A DNA stretch of 64,000 nucleotides from WTFY01 sp965205685 (lineage in GTDB: Bacteria; Pseudomonadota; Gammaproteobacteria; UBA4575), in the NCBI GenBank assembly GCA_965205685.1, contig OZ242174.1, positions 868,001 to 932,000 of the forward strand. Direction: 5' to 3'. The position numbers were made by a program, and so were the translations under genes. How positions within the stretch are numbered: the stretch's first letter is position 1; each line of letters begins with the position of its first letter. Positions 14,337 through 22,945 of this stretch are shown one piece after another. The notes under the pieces are model-generated. The model made no database searches. It worked only from the letters and a program-made list of their open reading frames with translations, and was not told the origin of the DNA.

Positions 14337-15164
14337 ATGGCAGTAGTAAAAGCAAAACCCACCTCCGCCGGCCGACGTTTCGTCGTACAGGTGACCACGC
14401 CAGGCCTGCACAAGGGCGGGCCCTACAAGCCATTGCTGTGCGACAAGAAACGAAGCGGCGGGCGCAACAATGCCGGGCGGATCACCACCAGGCACCGCGG
14501 CGGCGGGCACAAGCAGCGCTTCAGGGTCGTCGATTTCAGGCGCAACAAGGATGACATCCCGGCGCGGGTGGAGCGGATCGAATATGACCCGAACCGCAGT
14601 GCCAACATTGCACTGCTGAAGTATGCGGACGGCGAACGCCGCTACATGATTGCACCCCGGCACCTGTCTGTGGACAGCGAGGTCATCTCCGGTGTGCGCG
14701 TACCGATCAAGGTCGGAAATGCATTGCCGCTTCGAAGCATCCCGGTGGGCACGGTGGTGCACTGCATCGAGATGAAGCCGGGCAAGGGCGCGCAGATCGC
14801 GCGAAGCGCAGGGGCTGCCGTGCAGGTGGTGGCTCGTGAAGGGAATTACGCCACGCTGAGACTGCGTTCCGGTGAAATGCGCAAGGTGCTGCTGGATTGC
14901 CGTGCGGTGATCGGCGAAGTCGGCAACAGCGAACACAACCTGCGCAAGCTGGGCAAGGCCGGTGCGAAGCGCTGGCGCGGAGTACGGCCAACGGTACGGG
15001 GTGTGGCCATGAATCCGGTGGATCACCCGCATGGTGGCGGTGAAGGGCGCACGTCCGGCGGGCGCCATCCGGTATCGCCGTGGGCGATGCCGACCAAGGG
15101 CTACAAGACCCGCAAGAATCACCGTACCGATCGCCTGATCGTGCGGCGCAGAAAGAAGAAATAG
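14337..15164 (+). CDS. rplB: Ribosomal protein L2 (uL2)
   Basis: L2 is a core 50S protein needed for subunit joining and peptidyl transferase structure. The 275-residue product has GRNNAGRITTRHRGGGHKQ near the N-terminus, the conserved histidine segment VDHPHGGGEGR, and a basic C-terminus ending RRRKKK. Length and both hallmark segments are normal. It lies between rplW and rpsS in the standard S10-operon order. Confidence 0.98.
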   Translation: MAVVKAKPTSAGRRFVVQVTTPGLHKGGPYKPLLCDKKRSGGRNNAGRITTRHRGGGHKQRFRVVDFRRNKDDIPARVERIEYDPNRSANIALLKYADGERRYMIAPRHLSVDSEVISGVRVPIKVGNALPLRSIPVGTVVHCIEMKPGKGAQIARSAGAAVQVVAREGNYATLRLRSGEMRKVLLDCRAVIGEVGNSEHNLRKLGKAGAKRWRGVRPTVRGVAMNPVDHPHGGGEGRTSGGRHPVSPWAMPTKGYKTRKNHRTDRLIVRRRKKK

Positions 15165-15198
15165 AGTGCGACGTTAAGGAATTACAGGGATTCACCAC

Positions 15199-15471
15199 AT
15201 GCCAAGATCATTACGCAAGGGCCCGTTTGTCGACCACCACCTGATGAGGAAGGTGGAAAAGGCGGCGGCTACGAATGACCGCAAGCCGATCAAGACGTGG
15301 TCGCGGCGTTCCTTCGTGGTGCCGGAGATGGTCGGGGTCACGATTGCCGTACACAACGGCCGCCAGCACGTACCGATACTGATCAGCGAGAACATGGTCG
15401 GGCACAAGCTCGGCGAATTTGCCATTACCCGCACGTTCAAGGGTCACTCGGGGGACAGGAAGGCCCGATAA
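15199..15471 (+). CDS. rpsS: Ribosomal protein S19 (uS19)
   Basis: S19 of the 30S head, which with S13 contacts the A-site region and the inter-subunit bridge. The 90-residue product begins MPRSLRKGPFVDHHL and contains KTWSRRSFVVPEMVG and the C-terminal GEFAITRTFKGHSGD. It follows rplB by 34 bp. Its stop codon TAA shares its last base with an ATG of rplV, so the two are probably coupled. Confidence 0.98.
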   Translation: MPRSLRKGPFVDHHLMRKVEKAAATNDRKPIKTWSRRSFVVPEMVGVTIAVHNGRQHVPILISENMVGHKLGEFAITRTFKGHSGDRKAR

Positions 15472-15473
15472 TG

Positions 15474-15806
15474 ATGCAGGTTTCAGCGAAACATACGTTT
15501 GTCCGCATTGCACCGCAAAAGGCCCGGCTGGTGGCAGACCAGGTGCGTGGCAAGGCGGTCGAGCGCGCACTCGAGATCCTGAAGTTCAGCCCCAAGAAGG
15601 CTGCCGGGATCGTCCGCAAGGTGCTGGAGTCGGCGATTGCCAATGCCGAGCACAATGAGGGTGCGGACATCGACGAACTCAGGGTTTCGAAAATTTTTGT
15701 GGATGACGGTCCGACCCACCGTCGTTTCAGGGCGCGCGCCAAGGGCCGTGCTGCAAAGATCCTGAAACGAACGAGCCACATCACCGTGGAGGTCAGTGAC
15801 GCCTAG
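15474..15806 (+). CDS. rplV: Ribosomal protein L22 (uL22)
   Basis: L22 reaches into the exit tunnel through a long beta hairpin. Two adjacent in-frame ATGs (15471 and 15474) overlap or abut the rpsS stop. I chose the second because M-x5-H then aligns with METIAKH of E. coli, giving 110 residues. The conserved QKARLVADQVRGK and the C-terminal KGRAAKILKRTSHITV are present. The overlapping start indicates translation coupled to rpsS. Confidence 0.96.
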   Translation: MQVSAKHTFVRIAPQKARLVADQVRGKAVERALEILKFSPKKAAGIVRKVLESAIANAEHNEGADIDELRVSKIFVDDGPTHRRFRARAKGRAAKILKRTSHITVEVSDA

Positions 15807-15858
15807 TGTCCTGGAGGCAGGGCGTTGCACGAAATTTGCTAGGAGTTGATTGCTAGAT

Positions 15859-16533
15859 ATGGGACAAAAAGTACATCCAACAGGAATGCGGCTCGGAATC
15901 TCCACCGACTGGACGTCCAAGTGGTATGCCGACGGCAGTGATTATGCGGAATTCCTGAGCAGTGATCTTGAAATCCGGGATTACCTGAAGAAGAAACTCT
16001 CGCAGGCCTCCGTCAGCCGGATCCAGATCAACCGGCCTGCGCGCGCGGCTTTCATCACCATCCACACGGCGCGCCCCGGCATCGTGATCGGCAAGAAAGG
16101 CGAGGACATCGAGGCCCTGCGCCGCGAGATCGCGCGGCGAACCGGCCTGAGCGTGAACAACGTGAAGATCAACATCGAGGAGATCCGCAAGCCTGAAATC
16201 GACGCGCAGCTGGTCGCGGAAAGCATCGCCCAGCAGCTGGAGCGGCGGATCACGTTTCGAAGGGCCATGAAGCGCGCGGTGGGCAACGCCATGCGCCTCG
16301 GTGCGCTGGGAGTGAAAGTGAATGTTGCGGGCCGCCTGAACGGCGCCGAGATCGCGCGCAGCGAGTGGTACCGGGAAGGCCGGGTGCCGCTGCACACCCT
16401 GCGTGCCAACATCGATTACGGTTTTGCAGAAGCCAAGACCACGTACGGAATTATCGGCATCAAGACCTGGATCTACAAAGGTGACGTGTTCGGTCTGGAT
16501 GCCAAGGAAAAAGAAGAGGGCGCGGAGCAGTAG
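15859..16533 (+). CDS. rpsC: Ribosomal protein S3 (uS3)
   Basis: S3 lies at the mRNA entry tunnel and has mRNA helicase activity. ATG 15859 gives 224 residues beginning MGQKVHPTGMRLGI, the near-universal start. An in-frame TTG at 15850 is closer to the AGGAG at 15841-15845 (4 nt, against 13 nt from the ATG) and cannot be excluded. The KH domain carries RPGIVIGKKGEDIE, and the C-terminal domain carries YGIIGIKTWIYKG. It lies between rplV and rplP. Confidence 0.96.
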   Translation: MGQKVHPTGMRLGISTDWTSKWYADGSDYAEFLSSDLEIRDYLKKKLSQASVSRIQINRPARAAFITIHTARPGIVIGKKGEDIEALRREIARRTGLSVNNVKINIEEIRKPEIDAQLVAESIAQQLERRITFRRAMKRAVGNAMRLGALGVKVNVAGRLNGAEIARSEWYREGRVPLHTLRANIDYGFAEAKTTYGIIGIKTWIYKGDVFGLDAKEKEEGAEQ

Positions 16534-16568
16534 CGCACGTCCCGTCGAACAAGTTCAGTTGAGCCAAG

Positions 16569-16982
16569 ATGTTACAACCCAAGCGCACAAAGTTTCGCAA
16601 GCAAAGGAAGGGCCGCAACCGCGGGCTCGCCCAGAACGGCAACAAGGTCAGCTTCGGTGAATACGGGCTGAAGGCCGTCACCCGTGGACGGATCACTGCC
16701 CGGCAGATCGAGGCGGCACGACGCGCGATGACGCGTCACATCAAGCGGGGCGGGAAGATCTGGATCCGGATGTTTCCGGATGTGCCGGTGACCAAGAAGC
16801 CCCTGGAAGTGCGCCAGGGCAAGGGCAAGGGCAACGTCGAGTACTGGGTGGCCAAGGTGCAGCCGGGCAAGGTGCTTTACGAGATGGAAGGCGTGGATGA
16901 AAAGGTTGCCCGGGAGGCGTTTCGCCTGGCGGATGCCAAGCTGCCGATCCGTACCACCTTCGTCTCGCGCAGCGTGATGTGA
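16569..16982 (+). CDS. rplP: Ribosomal protein L16 (uL16)
   Basis: L16 helps position tRNA in the A and P sites of the 50S subunit. The 137-residue product begins MLQPKRTKFRKQRKGRNRG and contains ARRAMTRHIKRGGKIWIR, VTKKPLEVRQGKGKGNVEYW and the C-terminal AKLPIRTTFVSR, all family hallmarks. It ends in a TGATG overlap with rpmC. Confidence 0.98.
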   Translation: MLQPKRTKFRKQRKGRNRGLAQNGNKVSFGEYGLKAVTRGRITARQIEAARRAMTRHIKRGGKIWIRMFPDVPVTKKPLEVRQGKGKGNVEYWVAKVQPGKVLYEMEGVDEKVAREAFRLADAKLPIRTTFVSRSVM

Positions 16983-17185
16983 TGGCGGCCATGGACAAGG
17001 AACTGCAGAACAAGAGTTACGACGAGCTCGGCAAGGAGTTGCTTGAGTTGCGCAAGGAACAGTTCAACCTGCGCATGCAGCTGGGTACCGGCCAGTTGAC
17101 GCGTGTGCATCAGTTCAAGGTGAACAGGAAGAACATCGCGCGGGTAAAAACACTTATGAATCAGAAGTCAGAGAAGGGCGCATAG
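16982..17185 (+). CDS. rpmC: Ribosomal protein L29 (uL29)
   Basis: L29 is a small two-helix protein at the tunnel exit next to L23. ATG 16982 overlaps the rplP stop by one base and gives 67 residues. ATG 16991 would give 64 residues and aligns better with E. coli L29 (63), so the true start is open. The core KEQFNLRMQLGTGQL and the C-terminal NIARVKTLMNQK are typical. rpsQ follows after 7 bp. Confidence 0.93.
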   Translation: MAAMDKELQNKSYDELGKELLELRKEQFNLRMQLGTGQLTRVHQFKVNRKNIARVKTLMNQKSEKGA

Positions 17186-17192
17186 GTTTCGA

Positions 17193-17465
17193 ATGTCAGA
17201 GGAAAGCAAAAAAATCCGCACCCTGCATGGCAGGGTCGTCAGTGACCGGATGGACAAGACGGCCGTGGTGCTGCTTGAACGACAGATCAAGCACCCCCTG
17301 TATGAGAAATACATACGCCGCTCAACGAAACTGCACGTCCATGACGAGAACAACGAATGTTCGATAGGGGACGAGGTCTCGATCCGGGAGTGCCGTCCTG
17401 TCTCGAAAAAGAAATCGTGGCAACTGGTCGAGGTTGTCAAGCGCAGCGAAGATACCCGGGCGTGA
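17193..17465 (+). CDS. rpsQ: Ribosomal protein S17 (uS17)
   Basis: S17 is a primary 16S rRNA binding protein with an OB fold. The 90-residue product shows LHGRVVSDRMDKTAVVLLER, the KHPLYEKYIRRSTKLHVHDE segment and IRECRPVSKKKSW, in the order and spacing of the family. It lies 7 bp after rpmC and 9 bp before rplN, at the S10/spc junction of E. coli. No separate spc promoter is evident. Confidence 0.98.
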   Translation: MSEESKKIRTLHGRVVSDRMDKTAVVLLERQIKHPLYEKYIRRSTKLHVHDENNECSIGDEVSIRECRPVSKKKSWQLVEVVKRSEDTRA

Positions 17466-17474
17466 GAGGTTGAT

Positions 17475-17843
17475 ATGATCCAGATGCAATCTACTTTGGG
17501 CGTGGCTGACAACAGCGGGGCGCGTAAATTGCAGTGCATCAAGGTGCTGGGCGGATCGCAGCGCCGTTACGCGGGCATTGGCGACATCATCAAGGTCAGC
17601 GTCAAGGATGCCATCCCAAGGGGCAAGGTCAAGAAGGGCGAGGTCTACAATGCGGTCGTCGTGCGAACGGCCAAGGGCATACGCCGCGCCGACGGATCGA
17701 CGATCCGGTTCGACAACAATGCGGCGGTACTGCTGAACAACCAGCTGCAACCCGTGGGTACCCGCATCTTCGGCCCGGTGACCCGTGAACTGCGCACCGA
17801 ACGCTTCATGAAAATCATATCCCTGGCACCCGAAGTGCTGTAA
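17475..17843 (+). CDS. rplN: Ribosomal protein L14 (uL14)
   Basis: L14 of the 50S subunit contacts 16S rRNA in an inter-subunit bridge and is the docking site of the silencing factor RsfS. The 122-residue product begins MIQMQSTLGVADNSGARK and includes GDIIKVSVKDAIPRGKVKKG and the C-terminal EVL. In E. coli it opens the spc operon. The rsfS gene, usually next to nadD, is not found there in this window. Confidence 0.98.
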   Translation: MIQMQSTLGVADNSGARKLQCIKVLGGSQRRYAGIGDIIKVSVKDAIPRGKVKKGEVYNAVVVRTAKGIRRADGSTIRFDNNAAVLLNNQLQPVGTRIFGPVTRELRTERFMKIISLAPEVL

Positions 17844-17880
17844 GCCGGAAACCGTGAGACAACTATCAGGATTGGCCAAC

Positions 17881-18195
17881 ATGCAAAGAATTCGCAGGGG
17901 AGATGACGTGATCGTGGTGGCCGGCAAGGACAAGGGCCGGCGCGGCACGGTGCTGAAAGTGGGCGAGGATCACGTCGTTGTGGAAAACATCAACGTGGTC
18001 AAGAAGCATCAGAAACCCAATCCGAACGCCGGCGTGTCCGGCGGCATCAACGAGCAGGAGTCGCCGATTCACGTCTCGAACGTGATGCTATTCAATCCGG
18101 TCACCGGCAAGGCCGACCGGGTCGGGTTCAGGGCGCTGGAAGACGGCAAGAAGGTCCGTTACTTCAAGTCCAACGGCGAAGTGGTCGATATTTAG
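17881..18195 (+). CDS. rplX: Ribosomal protein L24 (uL24)
   Basis: L24 is an assembly initiator of the 50S subunit with a KOW motif. ATG 17881 gives 104 residues (E. coli 104), preceded by AGGA at good distance. The upstream in-frame GTG at 17854 adds nine residues not seen in the family. The KOW segment VIVVAGKDKGRRGTVLKV is at residues 10-27, followed by NVVKKHQKPNPNAGVSGG. rplE follows after 8 bp. Confidence 0.97.
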   Translation: MQRIRRGDDVIVVAGKDKGRRGTVLKVGEDHVVVENINVVKKHQKPNPNAGVSGGINEQESPIHVSNVMLFNPVTGKADRVGFRALEDGKKVRYFKSNGEVVDI

Positions 18196-18203
18196 GAACG
18201 CAT

Positions 18204-18743
18204 ATGTCCAGGCTCCAGGATTTTTATCTGAACACGGTACGTCCCCAGCTGATGGAGAAGCAGGGATACAAGAACCTCATGCAGGTGCCCCGTATCGAGA
18301 AGATCACGCTGAACATCGGCGTGGGCGAGGCTGCACGCGACAAGAAAACCATCAAGGACGTGATTGCCGACCTTGAGAAAATTGCCGGACAAAAAGCGGT
18401 GGTGACCAAGGCGAGAAAATCCATTGCCGGATTCAGTATCCGTGAGAATTTCCCGATCGGCTGCAAGGTGACTTTGCGCCGAACGCGGATGTACGAGTTC
18501 CTGGATCGCCTGATCAGCATCGCCATCCCACGGGTGCGCGATTTCCGTGGCCTGAGTCCCAAGGCCTTTGACGGGCGGGGCAATTACAGCATGGGCGTTA
18601 CCGAGCAGATCATTTTTCCGGAAATCGACTACGACAAGATTGACGCGATCCGCGGTATGGATATCGCGATCACCACGTCCGCAAGAACCGATGAAGAGGC
18701 GCAAGCGTTGCTGGAAGCCTTCAGTTTTCCATTCAAGAGATAG
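18204..18743 (+). CDS. rplE: Ribosomal protein L5 (uL5)
   Basis: L5 binds 5S rRNA with L18 and contacts the 30S head. The 179-residue product matches the usual length and contains KITLNIGVGEA, ARKSIAGFSIRE, RVRDFRGLSPKAFDGRGNY and DIAITTSARTDEEA. In E. coli the S8 protein represses the spc operon by binding near the rplX-rplE junction; the short gap here shows no obvious separate site. Confidence 0.98.
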   Translation: MSRLQDFYLNTVRPQLMEKQGYKNLMQVPRIEKITLNIGVGEAARDKKTIKDVIADLEKIAGQKAVVTKARKSIAGFSIRENFPIGCKVTLRRTRMYEFLDRLISIAIPRVRDFRGLSPKAFDGRGNYSMGVTEQIIFPEIDYDKIDAIRGMDIAITTSARTDEEAQALLEAFSFPFKR

Positions 18744-18757
18744 AGAGTAGGTAGCCC

Positions 18758-19063
18758 ATGGCAAAATCATCCATGCTGGAGAGAGAGAAAAAGCGCAACA
18801 AGGTTGTGCGCCGTTGCGCGGACAAGCGCTCAAGGCTCAAGGCAACCGTCAAGAGCCCGACGACCAGCTACGAGGAAAAACAGGAAGCCATGCTGCAGTT
18901 GCAGAAACTGCCGCGCAACGCGAGCCCGGTGCGGTTGCGCAACCGGTGCAGTCTCACGGGCCGTCCCAAGGGCTACTACCGCAAGTTCGGACTGGGCCGC
19001 AACAAGCTGCGCGAAGCCGCCATGCGCGGAGACATTCCCGGACTGGTCAAGGCCAGCTGGTGA
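18758..19063 (+). CDS. rpsN: Ribosomal protein S14 (uS14), zinc-free long form
   Basis: S14 of the 30S head. At 101 residues this is the long form; the two CxxC pairs of the short zinc form are absent. The conserved C-terminal block RNASPVRLRNRCSLTGRPKG and then FGLGRNKLREAAMRGDIPGL is intact. It lies in the standard rplE-rpsN-rpsH order. Confidence 0.98.
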   Translation: MAKSSMLEREKKRNKVVRRCADKRSRLKATVKSPTTSYEEKQEAMLQLQKLPRNASPVRLRNRCSLTGRPKGYYRKFGLGRNKLREAAMRGDIPGLVKASW

Positions 19064-19098
19064 CACGGATATTTTCAAGGAGTACAGGTTAAAGCGCC

Positions 19099-19494
19099 AT
19101 GAGCATGAGTGACCCGATATCCGATATGCTGACGCGTATCCGAAACGGCCAGGAGGCCAGGAAAGTGACTGTCACGATGCCTTCCTCGAAAGTGAAGGAG
19201 GCGATTGCCGGTGTCTTCAAGGACGAAGGATACATCGAGGATTTTTCCGTCGGCGATGAGGCCGGCAAGGCGGAACTCACGGTACGGCTCAAGTACTACA
19301 TGGGCGAGCCGGTGATTACCCGTCTCAGCCGTGTCAGCCGACCAGGACTGCGCAGGTACAAGAGTGCCGAGGACCTGCCGAGAGTCATCGGCGGGATGGG
19401 CGTTGCCGTGATTTCCACTTCCAAGGGTGTCATGAGCGATCGCGCGGCACGGGCCATGGGGCATGGCGGTGAAGTGCTGTGCACGATCGAATAA
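19099..19494 (+). CDS. rpsH: Ribosomal protein S8 (uS8)
   Basis: S8 binds the central domain of 16S rRNA and is the translational repressor of the spc operon in E. coli. The 131-residue product begins MSMSDPISDMLTRIRNGQ, matching the E. coli start closely, and ends with the RNA-binding block GVAVISTSKGVMSDRAAR followed by GGEVLCTIE. Spacing to rplF is 27 bp. Confidence 0.98.
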   Translation: MSMSDPISDMLTRIRNGQEARKVTVTMPSSKVKEAIAGVFKDEGYIEDFSVGDEAGKAELTVRLKYYMGEPVITRLSRVSRPGLRRYKSAEDLPRVIGGMGVAVISTSKGVMSDRAARAMGHGGEVLCTIE

Positions 19495-19521
19495 ACAACA
19501 GCAGACCTGTCTGAACCAACC

Positions 19522-20049
19522 ATGTCACGCATCGCCAAACAACCTGTCGAGATTCCCGCGGGAGTCGACGTGAAACTGCAGGGCCAGCATCTGGCCATGA
19601 AGGGGCCCGTGGGCGAGATGTCGATGGACATCCACCGGGACGTGAGTGTCGAGCAAAAGGACAACCAGATCAATGTCGTGATGGGCAAGACGGGTGACAG
19701 CGCCATGGCCGGTACCATGCGCGCGTTGATCAACAACCTGGTCACCGGCGTCAGCAAGGGTTTCGAGCGCAAGCTCGAACTGGTCGGGGTGGGATACCGT
19801 GCCCAGGCCAGGGGCAAGGTGCTGAACCTGACGTTGGGTTTCTCCCATCCAATCGAGTATCCCGTACCCGAAGGGATAACGATCGAGACCCCGAGCCAGA
19901 CCGAGGTGATCGTGCGAGGAACGGACAAGCAGAAAGTGGGGCAGGTGGCCGCGGAGATCCGCGCATTCCGTAAACCGGAACCGTACAAGGGCAAGGGCGT
20001 CAAATACTCCGATGAGCGGGTGGTCCGCAAAGAAGCGAAGAAGAAGTAG
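19522..20049 (+). CDS. rplF: Ribosomal protein L6 (uL6)
   Basis: L6 lies at the factor-binding base of the 50S stalk. The 175-residue product begins MSRIAKQPVEIPAGV and carries the duplicated L6 fold with ELVGVGYRAQARGKVLNL in the middle and KPEPYKGKGVKYSDE in the C-terminal half. It is followed after 11 bp by rplR. Confidence 0.98.
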   Translation: MSRIAKQPVEIPAGVDVKLQGQHLAMKGPVGEMSMDIHRDVSVEQKDNQINVVMGKTGDSAMAGTMRALINNLVTGVSKGFERKLELVGVGYRAQARGKVLNLTLGFSHPIEYPVPEGITIETPSQTEVIVRGTDKQKVGQVAAEIRAFRKPEPYKGKGVKYSDERVVRKEAKKK

Positions 20050-20060
20050 GCAGTAGGGAG

Positions 20061-20414
20061 ATGGCTAACAAGGTCTCAAGAATACGAAGGGCACGCAAGA
20101 CGCGCGGCAAGATTGCCGAGCTCAAGGTTCATCGCCTGTGCGTGCACCGCACGCTCAGGCACACCTATGCACAGGTGATCTCGCCGGATACGGGGGTCAC
20201 TGTTGCGAGCGCCTCCTCCCTGGAGGCCAAGTTGCGCAAGGCCGTAAAGCATACCGGCAACGTGGAAGCTGCCAAGAAAGTGGGCGAGACGGTTGCCAAG
20301 CGTGCACAGGAGAAAGGCGTGGTGGACGTCGCATTTGACCGTTCCGGGTTCAGGTATCACGGCCGCGTCAAGGCGCTGGCGGATGCTGCGCGAGAAGCAG
20401 GTTTAAAATTTTAA
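20061..20414 (+). CDS. rplR: Ribosomal protein L18 (uL18)
   Basis: L18 carries 5S rRNA into the 50S subunit together with L5. The 117-residue product has a basic N-terminus (ANKVSRIRRARKTRGK), HRTLRHTYAQVI and the C-terminal FDRSGFRYHGRVKALADAARE block ending GLKF, which is diagnostic. It sits between rplF and rpsE as expected. Confidence 0.98.
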   Translation: MANKVSRIRRARKTRGKIAELKVHRLCVHRTLRHTYAQVISPDTGVTVASASSLEAKLRKAVKHTGNVEAAKKVGETVAKRAQEKGVVDVAFDRSGFRYHGRVKALADAAREAGLKF

Positions 20415-20435
20415 ACAGAAGGTACGTATATTCCG

Positions 20436-20942
20436 ATGGTAGCGAAAGAACCGGCAAGAATTCCTGACGGCCTTGAGGAGCGACTGGTTGCAGTCAACCG
20501 GGTTGCCAAGGTGGTCAAAGGTGGACGTCAGTTTGGATTTACCGCACTGACCGTGGTGGGCGATGGCAACGGCAAGGTTGGCATCGGCTATGGCAAGGCC
20601 CGTGAAGTGCCCCTGGCGATCCGCAAGGCGATGGAAAAAGCACGCAAGGAACTGAAACAAGTGCCGCTCAAGGATGGCACGCTGCACTATCCGGTGGTCG
20701 GGCGCCATGGCGCTGCGAAGGTTTTCATGCAGCCGGCCTCCGTGGGTACCAGTATCATCGCCGGCGGGGCCATGCGAGCCGTATTTGAAGTCGTCGGAAT
20801 CAAGAACATCCTGTCGAAATGCATCGGTTCGAAAAATCCGATCAACGTGGTGCAGGCGACGGTCAATGCGCTGTGCAGCATGCAGGAGCCGGACCATATC
20901 GCCGCAAAGCGCGGCAAGACCGTCGAAGAGATCCTGTCGTAA
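20436..20942 (+). CDS. rpsE: Ribosomal protein S5 (uS5)
   Basis: S5 helps form the mRNA entry site and influences decoding accuracy. The 168-residue product has EERLVAVNRVAKVVKGGRQF, the double-stranded-RNA-binding-like N-terminal domain with GDGNGKVGIGYGKAREVP, and ASVGTSIIAGGAMRAV. Length equals the E. coli protein closely. rpmD follows after 20 bp. Confidence 0.98.
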   Translation: MVAKEPARIPDGLEERLVAVNRVAKVVKGGRQFGFTALTVVGDGNGKVGIGYGKAREVPLAIRKAMEKARKELKQVPLKDGTLHYPVVGRHGAAKVFMQPASVGTSIIAGGAMRAVFEVVGIKNILSKCIGSKNPINVVQATVNALCSMQEPDHIAAKRGKTVEEILS

Positions 20943-20962
20943 CCGTCTGTATGAGCTGACCC

Positions 20963-21145
20963 ATGAGCAAGCAACTGAAAGTAACACTGACCAAGAGCCT
21001 CAGCGGCAGGCTTGCCGCGCACAAGGCATGTGCGCGTGGCCTTGGAATCCGGCGTATCCATAATCCGGTGACCGTGGCCGATACTCCGGAAAACCGTGGA
21101 ATGATCCGGAAAATCGATTACATGCTCAGGGTTGAGGAAGCCTGA
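20963..21145 (+). CDS. rpmD: Ribosomal protein L30 (uL30)
   Basis: Small 50S protein of 60 residues. KVTLTKSLSGR and the block GLGIRRIHNPVTVADTPENR followed by GMIRKIDYMLRVE match L30. It lies between rpsE and rplO, 5 bp before the rplO start, as in other proteobacteria. Its size makes it easy to miss, but position and sequence agree. Confidence 0.96.
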   Translation: MSKQLKVTLTKSLSGRLAAHKACARGLGIRRIHNPVTVADTPENRGMIRKIDYMLRVEEA

Positions 21146-21150
21146 GGGAT

Positions 21151-21585
21151 ATGAAACTGAACGACCTGAAACCTGCACAGGGCAGCCGAACCGGGCGCAA
21201 GCGCGTCGGGCGCGGGACCGGTTCCGGGTATGGAAAAACCGGCGGGCGCGGGCACAAGGGCCAGCATTCGCGATCGGGCGGCTATCACAAGGTCGGCTTT
21301 GAAGGCGGCCAGATGCCGTTGCAAAGGCGTCTCCCCAAGATAGGATTCCGTTCACGCAAATCCGCGGAAACGGCTGTGCTGCGTTTGCACGAGCTGGCTT
21401 CCATGGGGTCCGGCGAGGTGGATATCGATGCATTGAAGGCTGCCGGGCTGGTTCATGCGGCGGCCAAGCGGGTCAAGGTGATCCTGTCCGGAGACATTGA
21501 GACCGCGGTGAAAACCAAGGGCCTTCGGTTTACGGCAGGTGCCAGGAAGGCTGTCGAAGCGGCAGGCGGGAGTATTCAGGACTGA
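21151..21585 (+). CDS. rplO: Ribosomal protein L15 (uL15)
   Basis: L15 is a late-assembling 50S protein. The 144-residue product begins MKLNDLKPAQGSRTGRKRVG and has the Gly-rich basic segment GSGYGKTGGRGHKGQHSRSG followed by GFEGGQMPLQRRLPK. Its TGA stop overlaps the ATG of secY by one base, the normal coupling in the spc operon. Confidence 0.98.
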   Translation: MKLNDLKPAQGSRTGRKRVGRGTGSGYGKTGGRGHKGQHSRSGGYHKVGFEGGQMPLQRRLPKIGFRSRKSAETAVLRLHELASMGSGEVDIDALKAAGLVHAAAKRVKVILSGDIETAVKTKGLRFTAGARKAVEAAGGSIQD

Positions 21586-22928
21586 TGGCACGTTCGGGCG
21601 CAAATGCGGTTGGACAGCTTGCCGGGCTGGGCCAGGTCAGCGAACTCAGAAAGCGCCTGATTTTTGTGCTGGTGGCCCTGGTGGTGTACCGCATCGGCAC
21701 GTTCATTCCCGTCCCGGGGATCGACCCGGGCGCGATGGCCAGATTTTTCGAGCAGCAGAGCAGCACGATTCTCGGCATGTTCAACATGTTCTCCGGCGGA
21801 GCGCTGGAGCGCCTGAGCATATTTGCGCTTGGCATCATGCCGTACATCTCCGCATCCATCATCATGCAGCTGATGAGCGCCGTGGTGCCTTCGTTGAAAG
21901 AGCTCAAAAAGGAAGGCGAGTCCGGCCGGCGCAAGATCACGCAGTACACGCGCTACGGTACGGTCTTCCTGGCCACGTTCCAGGCGATCGGGGTTTCCAT
22001 CGCACTGCAGAACCAGCAGGTTGCCCTGAGCCCGGGGATCGGCTTTGCCTTTACCGTCACCATAAGCCTGGTCACCGGAACGATGTTCCTGATGTGGCTG
22101 GGTGAACAGATCACCGAAAGAGGCATAGGCAATGGCATTTCCATCATCATCTTTGCAGGAATCGTGGCGGGATTGCCAGCTGCCATCGGCGGTACCCTGG
22201 ACCTAGTCGCCCAAGGCGCCCTGGGTGAGGGGTTTGCGCTGTTCCTCTTCATAATGGCGATTGCGGTCACGGCCTTCGTGATCTTTGCAGAACGGGCGCA
22301 GCGGCGAATCACGGTAAATTACGCACGGCGCCAGCAGGGCCGGAAGATGTTCGCGGCCCAGTCCAGCCATCTGCCGCTCAAGCTCAACATGTCGGGGGTA
22401 ATCCCGCCCATCTTTGCCTCCAGCATCATCCTGTTTCCGGCCACCCTGCTGCAGTGGTCCAGCACCTCGGAGGGCGGTTTTTCCTGGCTGCAGAACATGG
22501 CCAATGCCATCTCGCCCGGTCAACCCCTGTACGTCATGCTGTATGCGCTCGCGATCGTGTTCTTCTGTTTCTTTTATACCGCGATCGTGTTTGATTCGAG
22601 GGAAACGGCGGACAACCTGAAGCGTTCCGGCGCCTTCATTCCGGGCATTCGCCCGGGAGACCAGACGGCACGCTACATTGACGGTGTGCTGACCCGGCTG
22701 ACCGCGGTGGGCGCGATCTACATCACCCTGGTCTGCCTGTTGCCCGAATTCCTGATTCTCAAGTACAGCGTGCCATTTTACTTCGGCGGAACCTCGCTGC
22801 TGATCATCGTGGTCGTTGTCATGGACTTCATGGCACAGGTGCAGGCGCACCTGATGTCGCACCAGTACGAGGGGCTGATGAAGAAAGCTAACCTGAAGGG
22901 CTATGGCCGCGCAGGAACTTTGCGTTAA
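21585..22928 (+). CDS. secY: Protein translocase subunit SecY
   Basis: Central channel of the Sec translocon in the inner membrane, 447 residues with ten predicted membrane segments. The first follows the cytoplasmic N-terminus (ELRKRLIFVLVALVVYRIGT). The plug region GALERLSIFALGIMPYISAS and the C5 cytoplasmic loop region with FIPGIRPGDQTARYI are visible. It overlaps rplO by one base and is followed by rpmJ after 17 bp, the standard end of the spc operon. Confidence 0.98.
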   Translation: MARSGANAVGQLAGLGQVSELRKRLIFVLVALVVYRIGTFIPVPGIDPGAMARFFEQQSSTILGMFNMFSGGALERLSIFALGIMPYISASIIMQLMSAVVPSLKELKKEGESGRRKITQYTRYGTVFLATFQAIGVSIALQNQQVALSPGIGFAFTVTISLVTGTMFLMWLGEQITERGIGNGISIIIFAGIVAGLPAAIGGTLDLVAQGALGEGFALFLFIMAIAVTAFVIFAERAQRRITVNYARRQQGRKMFAAQSSHLPLKLNMSGVIPPIFASSIILFPATLLQWSSTSEGGFSWLQNMANAISPGQPLYVMLYALAIVFFCFFYTAIVFDSRETADNLKRSGAFIPGIRPGDQTARYIDGVLTRLTAVGAIYITLVCLLPEFLILKYSVPFYFGGTSLLIIVVVVMDFMAQVQAHLMSHQYEGLMKKANLKGYGRAGTLR

Positions 22929-22945
22929 GCCAAGGTGAGAGAACG